Source: Candidatus Thermoplasmatota archaeon
GTDB taxonomy: Archaea > Thermoplasmatota > SW-10-69-26 > JACQPN01 > JAJPHT01
Direction of reading: 5' to 3'
NCBI GenBank assembly: GCA_035540375.1
Contig: DATLGO010000087.1
Location: 1-64,000 of the forward strand
DNA: 64,000 nucleotides
Part shown: in pieces, positions 55,601-64,000 of the stretch
Position numbering within the stretch: position 1 is the first letter of the stretch
How the letters are laid out: the number at the start of each line of letters is the position of its first letter
The notes under the pieces: generated by a model
What the model saw: only the letters and a program-made list of their open reading frames with translations
What the model was told of the DNA's origin: nothing
Database searches by the model: none
Position numbers and translations under genes: made by a program

Positions 55601-58600
55601 GCGAGGGGAGCGGGCGCTTCGAGGACTACGTCTACGGGAGGCCCGCGTGGTGGAACGAGACGAAGCACGGCGTCTGGCGGTGGGGCCGCGCGCCGGGCGT
55701 CGCCACGACGAGCGATCACGACGGCGACGGGCTCGACGATCGCAACGGGGAGGATCCGCTTCCCTTCGCGGGCCCGGGTCTGCGACCCCGGCGGGGAGAC
55801 CCCCGCGAGGACGGTCTCGACCCGCTCGAGGTCCTGAAGCGGGCCCAGGCGTGGGGGCGCCCCCCGCGCGAGGCGCGCGCCCCGATCCCGGCGCGCGAGC
55901 GCGTCGTCGTGGTCCTGGACCCGTTGCCGTCGCCGCTCGCGCTCGATGCCGCCACGCGATTCTCGGGACGCGTCACGACCGCGAGCGGCGAGCCGGTGGT
56001 CGACGCCGTCGCGCTCTTCTCGCTCCAACGGCGGGATCTTGTCCTCGGCGTCGCCACGACGAACGAAACGGGCCATTTCTCGGGGTATTTGCAGCCGGGC
56101 GGAACAACCGCGGCCTCGGCCGAGATGCGCGACCGCGTCGTCTTCTCCTCGCTGAACGGCGACGGAACGCACGTGAACGACCCGCGGCTCGTCTCCCGTC
56201 TGGACCTCGCGCGACCGATCGAGGCGTTCGTCTGGGTCTACAACACGTCGTCCGCCTCGCCCGAATCGCAGAGGGGTCCTTCGGGCCACGGCTTCCTCGG
56301 CGCCGATTCGGCGTCCCGCAGCGTCCGCCTGAACCTGCCGACGACGCTGCTCGTGGATCGCCCCGCGCGCGTGGGCGCGGGTGAGTACGGCGTCCTCAAC
56401 GCGACCCTGCGGGACGCCTTCGGCCGCCCGGTCGTCGCGGCCGAGGTCGCGCACGCTCCCTCCGGGGCGACGGCCACGACGGACGTCGACGGCCGCGTCT
56501 CCTTCCGCGTGCTCGCCACGCGCGATCCCGGCCTGACGGCGCACACCGTCTCCTTCGGCGGCCGCGAGCCCGCGCTCCTTCCTTCCGAGAGCCGGTTCGA
56601 CTGGCAGGTGTTCCTCAGGCCCCGCATCGACCTGCAGATTCTCAGCGATGCCGTGCGTCCGGGCGGCGTCGTGTTCTTGGCGGGTCGCATCGAGGCGGGC
56701 GGGCGGCCCGTCGCGGATGCGCTGAAGATCTCGGCGTTCGGAACCGACGTGAAGATCGAAACGGACGCGCACGGCGAGTTCCACGTGAGCCTGCCGGTGC
56801 CCGTCAGCGCGCCCCTCGGCGCGCAGACCCTCGAGGCCCGATACGCCGGCAACGAGGAGCTGGGTCCCGCCTACGCGGCCGTGGCCTTCGAGCTGCTCGG
56901 CGTCCCCGGCTTCGAAATCCCGGCATGGCGGGGCGAGGTGGGGGCCGTGGGCCATTTCCGCGCGCGGCTCGTCGACGCCGTGGGCGCCGGCCTCCCCCGG
57001 TCCCGGGTCGAGGTCGATGGCCCCGACATCGAAAAGGCGCAGAACGTGACGGACGCGGAGGGCTACGTGACCTTCGCGATCGATCTCCGTCGCGCGGAAC
57101 CGGGCGATCGCATCGTGTTCCTCCGCTACGACGGCGGAGCAAAAGGCGTCGCGCGCCAGCCCCATACGCTCGTCGCCACGAGCGCGACCGCGATCCGGCT
57201 CGATCCCGTGGACGCCATCCGGGGACGGTCGGTCGAGATCGCCGGGACGCTCGTCGACGCGCGCGGCGTCGGCGTGGCGCGGCAGCTCGTCGTGGTCGCC
57301 TTCGGCACGGAGACGGGCGAGACCATCACGGACCTCGCGGGCCGCTTCGCGATCTCGTTCGTCCCGGGCGAAGCGACCGGTCTCGGACCGATCCGGGTCG
57401 CGGCAAGCTACGCGGGATCGAAGGGCGGGGCCCTCGCGGCAAGCGAAGGGGTGCGCATCGCGCAGGTCCGCGACGCCGCGCGATTGACCGGCTTCCCGGC
57501 TTCGACCCACTTCGCTTCCCCCACGCTCGAAGCGCAGGTGACCACGCTGCTCGGGCGCGCGGTCGTCTCGCGCAACGTCGAGGTCGAGGGACCGTGGGGC
57601 CAGGTCCGCGGCACGACGGACGCAAGCGGCCGCTTCCGCGTGTCGCTCCCGCTTCCCGCCGACGCCGCGCTCGGACCGATGTCCCTCGTCCTGCGGGTGC
57701 GCGACGAGCCCCAGCTCGTCGGGTTCGAGCTCGAGCGCGTCCTGGAGCTGCGCGACCGCGGCCGCCTCGAGGTCGAGCTTCCGGACGCCGCCTTCGAGCG
57801 CACGACGCTGACGGTGCCCTTCTCGCTCAAGGACTCCGTCGGCCGCGAGGTGACCGTCGAGAGTCTCAACGTCTCGGTGGACGGCCGCGCGCGGACCCTC
57901 CTCGTGCGTGACCGCTCGTTCAGCCTCCCCCTCGGCCCGGAGATCGCTCCCGGGTTCGTCACGATCGAGGTGGCGGCCCCCAACAGGCTCGTGGACGCGG
58001 CGCCGTTCAAGGGCATCCTCGGCGTCCACCGGTTGACCGAGATCACGGTCGAGACGTTGCCCGGCCACGCGCCCGGCGAGCCCGCGTTCCTCGTCGTGAA
58101 GCTCGCCGCGGGCGACGATCCCGTGGCCAACGCGACGCTGCACGTGCTCGGGGTCGGCGACACGGCCCTTGCCATCCGGACCGGCGCCGACGGTCGCGCC
58201 GTCGTCCCGATCCCGCAGACCGCCCTCGTGCGCTCCGAATACGCCGTGGTCTACCGGGGCGGCGAGGGCACGGCGCCGACGTTGGCGGGATTCGTGCTCG
58301 AGCCCGCCCTCGTCGCGTCGGAGGCCCCCCCGCAGACGGACGTCCTCGCGGTCGCGGCCGGGATCGCGGCGGTGTTCGCCATCATTTGGGCGCTCGTCCG
58401 CCGCGGGCGCGCCGCAAGCGACGTGCTCGCCTCGACCTCGCGAAGGCTGCTCAAGGATCCCAAGCTGGAATCGCTCTACCGATCGTACCTCGAGCTGCTC
58501 GCCATCGCGGGCCTCGACGAGGAGCGCGCGGAGACCGCGACCTTCGGCGACGTGGCGGCGCGCTTCGTCCGCAACGATCCGAGCGCGCGTCCCGACCTCG

Positions 58601-58728
58601 ATCTCCTGACGGAGGTCTTCAACCTCGGCGTGTACGCGCCCGAGCTGCTCGAGCCCGAACGCATCCGCGAAGCCGGCTTCGCGCTCGGTCGCCTCGCGGC
58701 CCTTTCGCGGACCCCGGAGGCCGCATGA
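52672..58728 (+). CDS. 2018-aa exoprotein ending in membrane helix and DUF4129-like domain
   Basis: A short basic cytoplasmic N-terminus precedes a transmembrane/signal helix near residues 18-40 ([20 protein letters not shown]). The exterior has YGLDPLDP / HGLDPLDP phrases and about eleven TSP3-like Ca2+ loops ([24 protein letters not shown] and variants) to about residue 1030. About nine Ig-like, carboxypeptidase-regulatory-type modules (GRPVADA, GVARQLV) follow to about 1870. A second helix (about 1890-1910) leads to a cytoplasmic tail with [15 protein letters not shown] and TFGDVAARF, resembling the DUF4129 domain found next to MoxR/DUF58 genes. First gene of the plus operon; its stop overlaps the next start (ATGA). 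Confidence 0.85.
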   Translation: MREGHFQDARRRFRRRALARRIGLLAAAAALVVAVGFLALLARPTVQGLHVAGASSLDDNRNGVPDIYENAVFGLGPEAQRPSGALPLAWIQKHGLDVADPALANRTAAVPAPSLVPAVYGRAGYPAEFSLTLAQVYAHGRPATWSEAQQGAWDSGLDPRAWDVAGSGVPYGWLLYYGLDPLDPSLLDRASSEVSWTPREAWRRGLSPLSPDQDADGLPDLDEIERHGTNPRAASTASTGIHDGWLVAHGLDPLDPAVAYQDPDLDGLDNLEEFEASRRLFGAASIGSGLDPLRFSTGGSGLPDGWLVAHGLPLLDPTVGQLVTERVFFPNGTLRGILTAGDEYRVNRPPSWNESIHGAWFGGTDPNAPDTDGDGLSDADEILGWAIESGGRAKMVFSDPTKRDTDGDGLTDFEEREGRWGTRVFPVTDPTAPDTDFDGLLDGEEVGAHLYRGIALEGLDPTNPDTDGDGLFDGREAAYWMARRAACLAGLPYEWGRAPRPTLQDVLGGGPSACDRLLPTADLEGDGRASILDPDSDGDGLFDGWEVDPDLYQTSSYASARRRSETDPANLDTDGDRLPDGWETRYAVFDETAGRWNLDAAKWSSAENGIGDGDQDLDDDGAVWYAFVRDGARLVPERRTFVASNFVEFEAGSDPNRRSSSPDGIPDGWKIFWGTTYLGLLDEERGVLYPGAPGPLVLPPDRPVPRLGNDDNTPRQTQSYVRFAEAASGRLMPWEKLTSVPGTPSTLRAIAGQYNETYGSKVGHGTNPYLEDTDGDGVSDLWESIWAPLGPAGSRVSPVQPDAHFDVDGDGLTWLEESRLRSDPYRADSDGGGADDRLESKIGLNLLDPRDDARALDESADTDGDGVSDRSEVVGWISPTSSQQYVTDPLDPDTDRDGLLDGKSLSRILGRVLRLSDPDDLAIIERYEARGLLAVPFGGDTVDILGESGLGSDPTSLASAGDGIPDGWLVLHGLPVGEGSGRFEDYVYGRPAWWNETKHGVWRWGRAPGVATTSDHDGDGLDDRNGEDPLPFAGPGLRPRRGDPREDGLDPLEVLKRAQAWGRPPREARAPIPARERVVVVLDPLPSPLALDAATRFSGRVTTASGEPVVDAVALFSLQRRDLVLGVATTNETGHFSGYLQPGGTTAASAEMRDRVVFSSLNGDGTHVNDPRLVSRLDLARPIEAFVWVYNTSSASPESQRGPSGHGFLGADSASRSVRLNLPTTLLVDRPARVGAGEYGVLNATLRDAFGRPVVAAEVAHAPSGATATTDVDGRVSFRVLATRDPGLTAHTVSFGGREPALLPSESRFDWQVFLRPRIDLQILSDAVRPGGVVFLAGRIEAGGRPVADALKISAFGTDVKIETDAHGEFHVSLPVPVSAPLGAQTLEARYAGNEELGPAYAAVAFELLGVPGFEIPAWRGEVGAVGHFRARLVDAVGAGLPRSRVEVDGPDIEKAQNVTDAEGYVTFAIDLRRAEPGDRIVFLRYDGGAKGVARQPHTLVATSATAIRLDPVDAIRGRSVEIAGTLVDARGVGVARQLVVVAFGTETGETITDLAGRFAISFVPGEATGLGPIRVAASYAGSKGGALAASEGVRIAQVRDAARLTGFPASTHFASPTLEAQVTTLLGRAVVSRNVEVEGPWGQVRGTTDASGRFRVSLPLPADAALGPMSLVLRVRDEPQLVGFELERVLELRDRGRLEVELPDAAFERTTLTVPFSLKDSVGREVTVESLNVSVDGRARTLLVRDRSFSLPLGPEIAPGFVTIEVAAPNRLVDAAPFKGILGVHRLTEITVETLPGHAPGEPAFLVVKLAAGDDPVANATLHVLGVGDTALAIRTGADGRAVVPIPQTALVRSEYAVVYRGGEGTAPTLAGFVLEPALVASEAPPQTDVLAVAAGIAAVFAIIWALVRRGRAASDVLASTSRRLLKDPKLESLYRSYLELLAIAGLDEERAETATFGDVAARFVRNDPSARPDLDLLTEVFNLGVYAPELLEPERIREAGFALGRLAALSRTPEAA

Positions 58729-59651
58729 AGCCCGCGCGCTGGCTGGCGGCGCTCGCCGCCGGCGGGCTCCTCGCCGCCAGCCTGGCGGCGGTCGCGGCCG
58801 AGCTCATCGAGGCCACGCGGGCGGAGAGCGCGCCGGAGGCGTGGCTCGGACGCGAGGGATTCGCGCCTCGCCGGGCGCTTTCGGGCCCCGCCGCGGCGCT
58901 GGCCTGGGGCGAGATCGAGCCGGGTCTCGTCGTGATCCTCGGACAGCTGCCGCTGCTTGCCGCCGACGAGGCCGCGCTTCTCGACTTCGCGAAGCGGGGG
59001 GGCGACGTCTGGGTCTTCTCCCACGCGCCGCGCGCCATGCTCCCTTCAATCGCTCCCGAGACGCTCGAAGGACCTCTACACGGGTGGGACGGGGGGGACG
59101 TCGAGGTCCGGTACGGCTCGACCGTCCTCCGCCTTCCCGGTCTCCTCGCCTTCGACGTCGACCGGCGCGACATGACGATCGTGACGTCGGAGGACACCTT
59201 CCGCGACACCAACCTGAACGGGCGCCTGGACGTCGGCGAACCCGCCGGCGCCTTCGGAGTGGGCCTCGCGCGATCCCACGGCGACGGACGCGTGGTGTTC
59301 ATCGCGAGCGCCGATCCCGAGAGGGCGTTCGGCGAGCTCGCGTCGCCGCTCGCCCGGGCCCTCGAGGCCCGCGGGCCGTCCATCCTTCTCGAAGGGGACG
59401 CGACGACGCTGCGCGAGACCGCGCCGCGCGTCACCCTCGCGTCTGCCGCCCTTCCGTCCCAGGATCTTGCGGCGGCCATCCTCGTCGTGATCCTCGCCGG
59501 CGGGCTCGTTCTCGCGTCCCTGCGGACCGACCCCGAAGCGATGGCGGCCCTCCACGACGAGACGCTGGATGGCATCGCGGAAGCCATGAAGCGACGGAAC
59601 GACGACCGCATCCGGGTCTGGATCGACCGTCTCGAGGAGGCCCGGCGATGA
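58725..59651 (+). CDS. DUF4350-like membrane protein
   Basis: 308 residues. The N-terminal helix ([19 protein letters not shown]) is followed by a GATase1-like extracytoplasmic domain. [35 protein letters not shown] (about 66-100) is the recognisable DUF4350 core, with no catalytic Cys visible. A C-terminal helix ([19 protein letters not shown], about 245-265) and a charged tail close it. [13 protein letters not shown] loop may bind Ca2+. DUF4350 proteins recur in MoxR/DUF58 neighbourhoods with undetermined function. ATG at 58725 overlaps the stop before it and its own stop overlaps the DUF58 start. Confidence 0.8.
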   Translation: MKPARWLAALAAGGLLAASLAAVAAELIEATRAESAPEAWLGREGFAPRRALSGPAAALAWGEIEPGLVVILGQLPLLAADEAALLDFAKRGGDVWVFSHAPRAMLPSIAPETLEGPLHGWDGGDVEVRYGSTVLRLPGLLAFDVDRRDMTIVTSEDTFRDTNLNGRLDVGEPAGAFGVGLARSHGDGRVVFIASADPERAFGELASPLARALEARGPSILLEGDATTLRETAPRVTLASAALPSQDLAAAILVVILAGGLVLASLRTDPEAMAALHDETLDGIAEAMKRRNDDRIRVWIDRLEEARR

Positions 59652-60859
59652 AGCTCACCGCCCTCGGACTCCGCGTTTCGCGCGCGGCGGCCGTGCTCGT
59701 GGGCGGGGGCCTCGTGCTCGGCGTTTCCGCCGCGCTCTGGGCGGGCATGGCCCTGCTCCTCCTGCTCGGCGTCTCGGCGCTCGCGCTCCCGCGCGCGCGG
59801 ATCGCCGTCGAGCGCAAGCTCGACCGCGAGCAGCTCGTCGAGGGCGAGGGGCTCAAGGAGCGCCTCGAGGTCACGCTCAAGGGGCGCCGGACCGTGAGGC
59901 TCCGGCTCCGCGAAAGCGCGGGCGACGGCCTCGCAAGCGAGGCGGCCGCCTGGACGACGCGGCTTTCCCCGAAGGCTCCGCACGCGCGCGAGATCGAATG
60001 GACGGCCTCCTCGTGGGGACGCAAATCGATCGGTCCGCTCGAGGCCTGGGCGGGCGACGCCTTCGGCCTCCTCGAGGAAAGGGTCGAGGGCGATGAAGGG
60101 CACGCGGTCCTCGTCCTGCCGCGCGCGCTGCCGCTCGGCAAGCATCGGCCGAAAGCGTCGATCCCCCAGCCCGCGATCGGCGTCCACAACGTTCCGCGGC
60201 CCGGCGACGGTTTCGAGTTCTTCGCCCTCCGGGACTATCAGCCGGGGGACAGCATCCGGCGCATCAATTGGAAGGCGAGCGCGCGCTACAACAAGACGGT
60301 CGTGAACCAGGTCACGCGCGAAAGCTTCGCCCGCGTCACGATTCTCCTCGACCTGCGCGCGAAGGAGATCCTGGGCGACCCCCGTCCGTGGGTCCTGAAC
60401 GGACGGGCCGCGGCCTCGATCCTCGAGCATCACGACCGCATGCGCGACCACCTCACCGTGATCGTCCTCGGGGACGTCGCCGAGAAGCTCGTGGAGGCCG
60501 CCAACCCGAGGTCCGCGGATCTCGTGAAGGCCATGGTCGAGCGGCCCCCGCGCGGCCACGTCGCGACGACCGATGCGGTCCGCGGCCACCTGCCCTCCTT
60601 CCGGCGGAAGTCGCCGACCTACGTCGTTACGAGCGCCGTCTTCGATCCAGACCTCATCGAGTCGATCGAGATCCTGCGCGCTCTCGAGGCCGACGTCCAC
60701 CTCGTGAGCCCTCGCGCGGACCACGAGCCCGTCGGACCCGCCGGGCGCCTCCTCGCCGAATCCAGGAACGAAGCGCTCGCCGCCGCGCGCGCGCTCGGGG
60801 TCAAGGTCACGGACTGGAGCGGGTCGTCGTCCCTCGAGGTGGCGTTCATTGAATCCTGA
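59648..60859 (+). CDS. DUF58 (VWA-like) protein, MoxR partner
   Basis: 403 residues. Two N-terminal helices (about 10-45), a beta-rich segment, then the DUF58 signature FALRDYQPGDSIRRINWKAS (about 192-211) followed by a VWA-like fold. The strand that normally carries the MIDAS DxSxS reads ILLDLRAKE, keeping the first Asp but losing the serines, so metal binding is probably lost. DUF58 proteins are the usual partners of MoxR ATPases; here MoxR lies 30 kb away in the divergent operon. Overlaps by 4 nt with the gene before and 11 nt with the gene after. Confidence 0.92.
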   Translation: MKLTALGLRVSRAAAVLVGGGLVLGVSAALWAGMALLLLLGVSALALPRARIAVERKLDREQLVEGEGLKERLEVTLKGRRTVRLRLRESAGDGLASEAAAWTTRLSPKAPHAREIEWTASSWGRKSIGPLEAWAGDAFGLLEERVEGDEGHAVLVLPRALPLGKHRPKASIPQPAIGVHNVPRPGDGFEFFALRDYQPGDSIRRINWKASARYNKTVVNQVTRESFARVTILLDLRAKEILGDPRPWVLNGRAAASILEHHDRMRDHLTVIVLGDVAEKLVEAANPRSADLVKAMVERPPRGHVATTDAVRGHLPSFRRKSPTYVVTSAVFDPDLIESIEILRALEADVHLVSPRADHEPVGPAGRLLAESRNEALAAARALGVKVTDWSGSSSLEVAFIES

Positions 60860-61328
60860 ATCCGATCGCCCGCTGCGCGTCGCGGGCTCCGCAAGCGCGG
60901 TCCTCGCCGGACTCCTCGTGCTCGCCGCCGGCGCGGATCCCGGCCGCGCGATGCTGGCCGCGGGCGGATACCTTGTCGCCGCCGTGTGGCCTTGGACATC
61001 CTTCGGTCGACGGTTTCCGGCCTACGGGGCCGCGCTCGCCGTCGGCAGCCTGCTCGCCGGGCCCGCGCTGTCGTCGGCGCTCGCCTCGGCGCTCCTCGCG
61101 GTCCTCGCGATCGGCACGCTGCTCGCCTTCTTCGCGTCGAGCCGCGACGCGTTCCTCGCGGGGACCGGGGCCGTGGCGCTCCTGCTCGCCGTCGCGGTGG
61201 TCGCGCCGCACGCCCTCGCCGGGGTCTCGCTCGACCCCGTCCTTCCCGGACACGCGCTTCTTCTCGCGATCGCGGGCGCCGCCCTCCTTGCGATCGGTCT
61301 TCTGATCCGTCCCGAGGTGTCACCATGA
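60849..61328 (+). CDS. Small polytopic membrane protein
   Basis: 159 residues, almost entirely hydrophobic: four or five predicted helices (VLAGLLVLAAGA, MLAAGGYLVAAVWPW, LLAVLAIGTLLAFFA, AVALLLAVAVVAPHAL, LLLAIAGAALLAIGLLI). The TTG start at 60849 overlaps the DUF58 end by 11 nt and the stop overlaps the next ATG, so it is translationally tied to both. No family recognised; a membrane anchor or scaffold for the MoxR/DUF58 complex is a guess from position. Confidence 0.75.
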   Translation: MNPESDRPLRVAGSASAVLAGLLVLAAGADPGRAMLAAGGYLVAAVWPWTSFGRRFPAYGAALAVGSLLAGPALSSALASALLAVLAIGTLLAFFASSRDAFLAGTGAVALLLAVAVVAPHALAGVSLDPVLPGHALLLAIAGAALLAIGLLIRPEVSP

Positions 61329-63985
61329 GATGGTCCGCGATTCTCTTCGTCCTGCTCCTTGTCCTCCCGACGGCGGTCCAGGGTCAGGCGACGGATGGCC
61401 CCGACGTCCAGCTCGCCGACCTCCGCGCGCACGGCGAGCCGCTCGTCGAGACCGCGACGAAGGTCTCGGCCACGATCAACAACCCCTCGAGCGTCGACGC
61501 CATCGTGGACGTGCGCGCGACGTTCGCCGACGGCTCCACCGCGAATCCGCACGACACCCTCGGGTTCCAGGTGCGCGTTCCCGCGCAAGGCAAGAAGGTC
61601 GTGGATCTCTCGATCTTCTCGCCCGCGTCGAAGCGTGGACAGCAGACGCTGACCGTGCGCGTCGACAGCCCGCGCGATCCCCGTCCGGACGACAACGCCA
61701 AGACGATCGGGTGGTTCGTCCGCGATCCGCGGCTCAAGGTGACGGCGGAGGTGGTCAAGGCGCCGGAGGTTCCCGTCTCGGGCGTCGGCTTCGTCCGCTT
61801 CCGGGTCACGAACGAAGGGAACATCGCGGACGCGCCGATCTACCACGCCGCCGTGAAGTCTCCCTGGCGCGCGGACATCAAGCCGGCGCACGCCGCGATC
61901 GACCCCGGGCAGTCGCAGGACGTCCTGCTCCTCCTCCGCCCGAACTCGGAGGATGCCGCGGCCGAGACCGACGTCGTGTTCTCCGCGCGGTCGATCCACA
62001 GCAAAGCCATGAACGTGAGCGCGATCGTCGAGCGCGTCGTCGCGAACGCCTCCCACCTGCGCGCCGCCCACCGCACCGCGATCGAAGGCCTTCCCGCCTC
62101 CCTCCAGGTGATCGAAAACGAATCGGCGCGCATTCCCTTCGCGATCGCGAACCGCGGCGCGACGCCCGACGTCCTCGAGGTCGCCCTCGGGCCGGTCACG
62201 AACGCCACGGGATGGGCGTTCGGCCTGTTGAGGGACAACCGCTCGGTCGCGAACGTCCTCGTCGGCCTCGCGCCCGGACGGTCGCTGAACCTCACGCTGC
62301 TCGTCACGCGCCTCGCCGCCGACGTCTCCCCCGCGACCGTCACCCTTCGCGCGGGATCGCTCAACGCCGGCCTCTTCGGGACCACGGGAGCCGAGGTCAA
62401 CGTCACGCGTCTCCTGAACGTGACGCGCGCCGAGCCTGTCATCAGGATCGCGACGCTCGACGCGCCGACGCTCGTCTATCGCGGAGAGCGCGTCACGGCG
62501 AAGCTCGACATCGAAAACGTCGGCCGGATCGCGGCTCCCGCGGTCGCGGTCCGCTGGGAGCTGCGCGAGCTGGGGCGCCTCATCGCCTCGGCCGAGGAAT
62601 CGATCGAAGCGCCGCCGGGCCCGGCGCGCGCGGTCTGGTCCTTCACGATGGACCGCATGGAAGGCGAGTATCTCGTCTCCGCCGAGATCCTCTCCGGCGT
62701 CCTCGTCAAGGGGCCCTCGAAGATTTCGAAGTCCCTCACGCTCCATCTGCCCCGCCTCGAGATCGTGGCGCCCGCGACGATCGAGCTGAACCCGGGAACG
62801 CGCGTGAACCTCGTGACCTCCGAGGGCGGCTTCGCCGTGCGAAACCTCGGGAAGGTCGACGAACGGATCACGGCGACGCTGACTTCGAGCGCGTCGTGGC
62901 TCGCGCGGTCGTGGGAGGTCGTGGTTCCGGCGCGCGGCCAGATGGTCCTGCCCTTCAGCGGGGACGTGCCCGCCATGCCGGGCGCGCCCGCGTTCAAGGC
63001 CGAGCTCGAGGCGCGCCTCGCCGGCCGCGAGTTCGCCCCGATCGCCGCGAATCTGACCTTCCTCGTCCGCGACCAGAGCCCGCCCGAGGTCCGCCTCGTC
63101 GCCCCCGCGGGCGAGATGCCGCACACGAAGTCGGTCGCCATCGACGTCGAGGCGCGCGACCCGATCGGCGTACGGGACGTCGAGGCGCTCGTGGTCGGGC
63201 CCGACGGAGAGCGGGATCTGATCCGGCTCGCGGCCGCCGGGGGAGACCGGTACAAAGGCACGTTCGCCGTGCGGCTCGCGGGTCTCCACGTGCTCGAGAT
63301 CCGGGCGCGCGACCGCGCGGAGCCTCCGCACGTGCGAACGCTCTCGAACGCCACGTTCATCGTGCTCGCGCCGCCCTACGCCGGCGTCGTGCCGCGCGGA
63401 TGGGGCAATCATACGACCATCCACGCGCGGGTGCTCGCGTTCGACGAGGTCGAAGAGGGAACGACGCGGAACCTGACCGTGGACGTCGGATTCGGGCCGC
63501 GGCTCGTGCCCTATCCTTACCGTCTCGAGGTTCCGGGATGGGACGATGGCGTCCACACGGTCGTTGTCCGCGCCGTCGGTCACGGAGGCGGCGTGCGCGA
63601 AAGCCGGTACACGGTGACGCTCGATTCGCGCGCCCCCGCGCTGAGCGACGCGAGCGTGCAGACGACCGAGGACGGGGGGATCGCGCTCGCCGTCCGAGCG
63701 GAGCGGGCCACGAGCGTGAAAGCGCGTCTGGTGTCGCCGTCCGGGACGTTCGAGGTGATCCTCGAGAAGGATGGAGACCTGTACACCGCCCGCGCCGCGG
63801 CGCCCTCGGCCTGGTCCGAGGTGACCTTCATCGCGGAAAGCGGCGCCGGCACCGAGTCGGTGAGCGTCGCGCATCGCGACCCTGGCGCCTCGCGGACCCC
63901 GCACCCTGGATTCGCGGCGCTCCTCGCGGCCGCGGGGCTGGGGGCGCGCCTGCGACGGCGGAGCGCGATCGAAACTTCACTTTAG
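61325..63985 (+). CDS. 886-aa secreted protein with PGF-CTERM-like sorting tail
   Basis: Signal peptide MRWSAILFVLLLVLPTAVQG, then a series of CARDB/NEW3-like beta-sandwich domains (DVQLADLRAHGEP at the start, VRFRVTNEGNIADAPIY, VTAKLDIENVGRIAAPAV) and Ig-like modules near the end. The C-terminus is HPGFAALLAAAGLGARLRRR: a PGF motif, a hydrophobic run and an Arg cluster, the layout of PGF-CTERM signals processed by archaeosortase A and lipid-attached at the cell surface. Last gene of the plus operon; overlaps the previous stop (ATGA). Related in plan to the C-terminal parts of the 3231-aa protein. Confidence 0.85.
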   Translation: MRWSAILFVLLLVLPTAVQGQATDGPDVQLADLRAHGEPLVETATKVSATINNPSSVDAIVDVRATFADGSTANPHDTLGFQVRVPAQGKKVVDLSIFSPASKRGQQTLTVRVDSPRDPRPDDNAKTIGWFVRDPRLKVTAEVVKAPEVPVSGVGFVRFRVTNEGNIADAPIYHAAVKSPWRADIKPAHAAIDPGQSQDVLLLLRPNSEDAAAETDVVFSARSIHSKAMNVSAIVERVVANASHLRAAHRTAIEGLPASLQVIENESARIPFAIANRGATPDVLEVALGPVTNATGWAFGLLRDNRSVANVLVGLAPGRSLNLTLLVTRLAADVSPATVTLRAGSLNAGLFGTTGAEVNVTRLLNVTRAEPVIRIATLDAPTLVYRGERVTAKLDIENVGRIAAPAVAVRWELRELGRLIASAEESIEAPPGPARAVWSFTMDRMEGEYLVSAEILSGVLVKGPSKISKSLTLHLPRLEIVAPATIELNPGTRVNLVTSEGGFAVRNLGKVDERITATLTSSASWLARSWEVVVPARGQMVLPFSGDVPAMPGAPAFKAELEARLAGREFAPIAANLTFLVRDQSPPEVRLVAPAGEMPHTKSVAIDVEARDPIGVRDVEALVVGPDGERDLIRLAAAGGDRYKGTFAVRLAGLHVLEIRARDRAEPPHVRTLSNATFIVLAPPYAGVVPRGWGNHTTIHARVLAFDEVEEGTTRNLTVDVGFGPRLVPYPYRLEVPGWDDGVHTVVVRAVGHGGGVRESRYTVTLDSRAPALSDASVQTTEDGGIALAVRAERATSVKARLVSPSGTFEVILEKDGDLYTARAAAPSAWSEVTFIAESGAGTESVSVAHRDPGASRTPHPGFAALLAAAGLGARLRRRSAIETSL

Positions 63986-64000
63986 CGGGTTCGCCGCGTC

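Noticed and set aside
52513-58143. 1876-aa minus-strand frame opposite the DUF4129-like gene
   Set aside because: Antisense shadow; the plus strand holds TSP3 loops, Ig modules and two helices in one frame.

Overview
This GC-rich window looks like an uncultivated archaeon. The supporting signs are archaeal pilin-like signal sequences, Csa3-like CARF-wHTH proteins, a protoglobin, an archaeal-type RNase J, TATA-like boxes placed for leaderless mRNAs, and a PGF-CTERM-like sorting tail. A membrane-anchored tandem-wHTH regulator hints at Thermoplasmatota, but that placement is an inference. No rRNA, complete tRNA, CRISPR array, cas gene or insertion sequence was seen.

1-9 kb: a membrane-anchored regulator precedes a large secreted kelch/FN3/Ig-repeat protein whose promoter carries a palindrome. 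Then come a DEDDh exonuclease and a protoglobin (minus strand), divergent from an Lrp-type regulator. At 8.4-9.0 kb lie two fused gene remnants: the last 206 bp of RNase J joined to the last part of the kelch gene plus its 3' flank. This is the junction expected from a tandem duplication of about 8.7 kb followed by complementary loss.

9-13.5 kb (minus): an ABC exporter-like operon (permease, ATPase, two membrane proteins with related ectodomains, a small wHTH protein). 13.7-19.1 kb (minus): a compact putative RNA-degradation operon with three CARF-like proteins (two with wHTH), a PIN-like nuclease, a HAD phosphatase and RNase J, without cas genes. 19.2-22.7 kb: a three-gene envelope operon of unknown function, a cysteine-motif protein and a 46-aa zinc-knuckle-like protein. 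22.8-28.3 kb: three pilin-like proteins with large heads, then a lipoprotein.

28.4-64 kb: two divergent operons, almost every gene overlapping the next. The minus operon encodes secreted or surface proteins of 3134, 3231 and 1313 aa and ends in a MoxR AAA+ ATPase. The plus operon encodes a 2018-aa protein ending in a membrane segment and a DUF4129-like domain, then DUF4350-like, DUF58, a small membrane protein and an 886-aa secreted protein with a PGF-CTERM-like tail. MoxR, DUF58, DUF4350 and DUF4129 are partners in known MoxR gene neighbourhoods. Here they are welded to giant exoproteins, which makes this locus the best candidate for an undescribed system, perhaps a chaperone-assisted cell-surface assembly.
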